DNA from: Alentia gelatinosa
Lineage: Eukaryota > Annelida > Polychaeta > Phyllodocida > Polynoidae
Direction: 5' to 3'
Length of the DNA: 64,000 nucleotides
Assembly (NCBI GenBank): GCA_950022655.1
Contig: OX465581.1
Location: 26,693,300-26,757,299, forward strand
The number at the start of each line of letters is the position of its first letter. Position 1 is the stretch's first letter. The translations under genes and the position numbers were made by a program. Below, piece by piece: positions 63,893-64,000 of this stretch. The notes beneath the pieces are model-generated. The model was not told the origin of the DNA. It saw only the letters and a program-made list of their open reading frames with translations, and did no database searches.

Positions 63893-64000
63893 TGTGCAAG
63901 CTGATTGACATGGGTGCGACCATCAACCTGCTTTCCCTCACCTGGCTGGAGTGGCATAGAAGGCGGGAAAATATCCGGGAGGCCCCCACCTGCCCTGGAT
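63893..64000 (+). pseudogene. retroviral-type aspartic protease start, cut by window end
   Basis: Open frame MCKLIDMGATINLLSLTWLE to the window edge. The catalytic D-(S/T)-G-A triad reads D-M-G-A, a likely C-to-T change, so inactive unless the start differs. The pol region would continue to the right. Confidence 0.55.

Noticed and set aside
1..64000. CRISPR arrays, operons or a prokaryotic defence system
   Set aside because: The sequence is clearly eukaryotic with spliced genes. No spaced direct-repeat arrays of CRISPR type were seen.

Overview
This is a window from a large, intron-rich, AT-leaning metazoan nuclear genome. Introns use GT-AG borders, poly(A) signals are visible, and microsatellites, tRNA-headed SINEs, LINE tails, a Ngaro/DIRS-type retroelement and many foldback or MITE-like repeats are present. 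The gene set (a divergent Cys-loop receptor, KLHL10, a BK-beta-like protein, RYBP/YAF2) and the repeats suggest a marine invertebrate, most likely a lophotrochozoan such as a mollusc or brachiopod. The phylum is inference.

Layout. (1) 1-11.8 kb, minus strand: ligand-binding-domain exons of a nicotinic-receptor-like Cys-loop subunit. The gene runs off the left edge. Its 10.5-kb intron hosts a decayed Ngaro-type tyrosine-recombinase retroelement (about 4.45-8.76 kb) with split direct repeats, and hairpin/(AT)n repeats. (2) 11.8-18.9 kb: no confident gene; a full-length SINE, an LTR-like GC-rich block, a foldback-element copy and a CTCF/YY1-like promoter or boundary candidate at 18.04-18.22 kb. 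(3) 19.3-27.3 kb, minus strand: a complete seven-exon KLHL10 gene (BTB-BACK-six Kelch repeats) with a perfect cAMP-response element just upstream. (4) 27.6-32.5 kb: a repeat nursery of foldback elements, nested palindromes and a 329-bp tandem duplication with a degenerate retroelement-like ORF. (5) 35.7-37.3 kb, plus strand: a compact two-coding-exon, two-transmembrane protein like BK-channel beta subunits. (6) 41.2-42.6 kb: nested terminal-inverted-repeat elements. (7) 43.6-57.4 kb, plus strand: a complete five-coding-exon RYBP/YAF2 gene whose introns hold an LTR-like remnant, CAGTAAAACCCC-type MITEs, a 300-bp (CCCT)n array and a LINE tail. (8) 57.4-64 kb: no cellular gene; a nonautonomous Mutator-like element with 31-bp perfect TIRs and 9-bp target duplications, then a decayed Gypsy-type gag/protease region interrupted by a SINE and cut by the window end.

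The four cellular genes act in separate processes (ligand-gated channel, Cullin-3 ubiquitin ligase adaptor, K+ channel auxiliary subunit, Polycomb PRC1 component); they are not an operon. All splice junctions listed keep reading frame across exons, which is the strongest evidence for the models. The most notable non-genic signal is the high density of the exact palindrome TGACGTCA (CRE) around KLHL10, a gene that is testis-specific in mammals.
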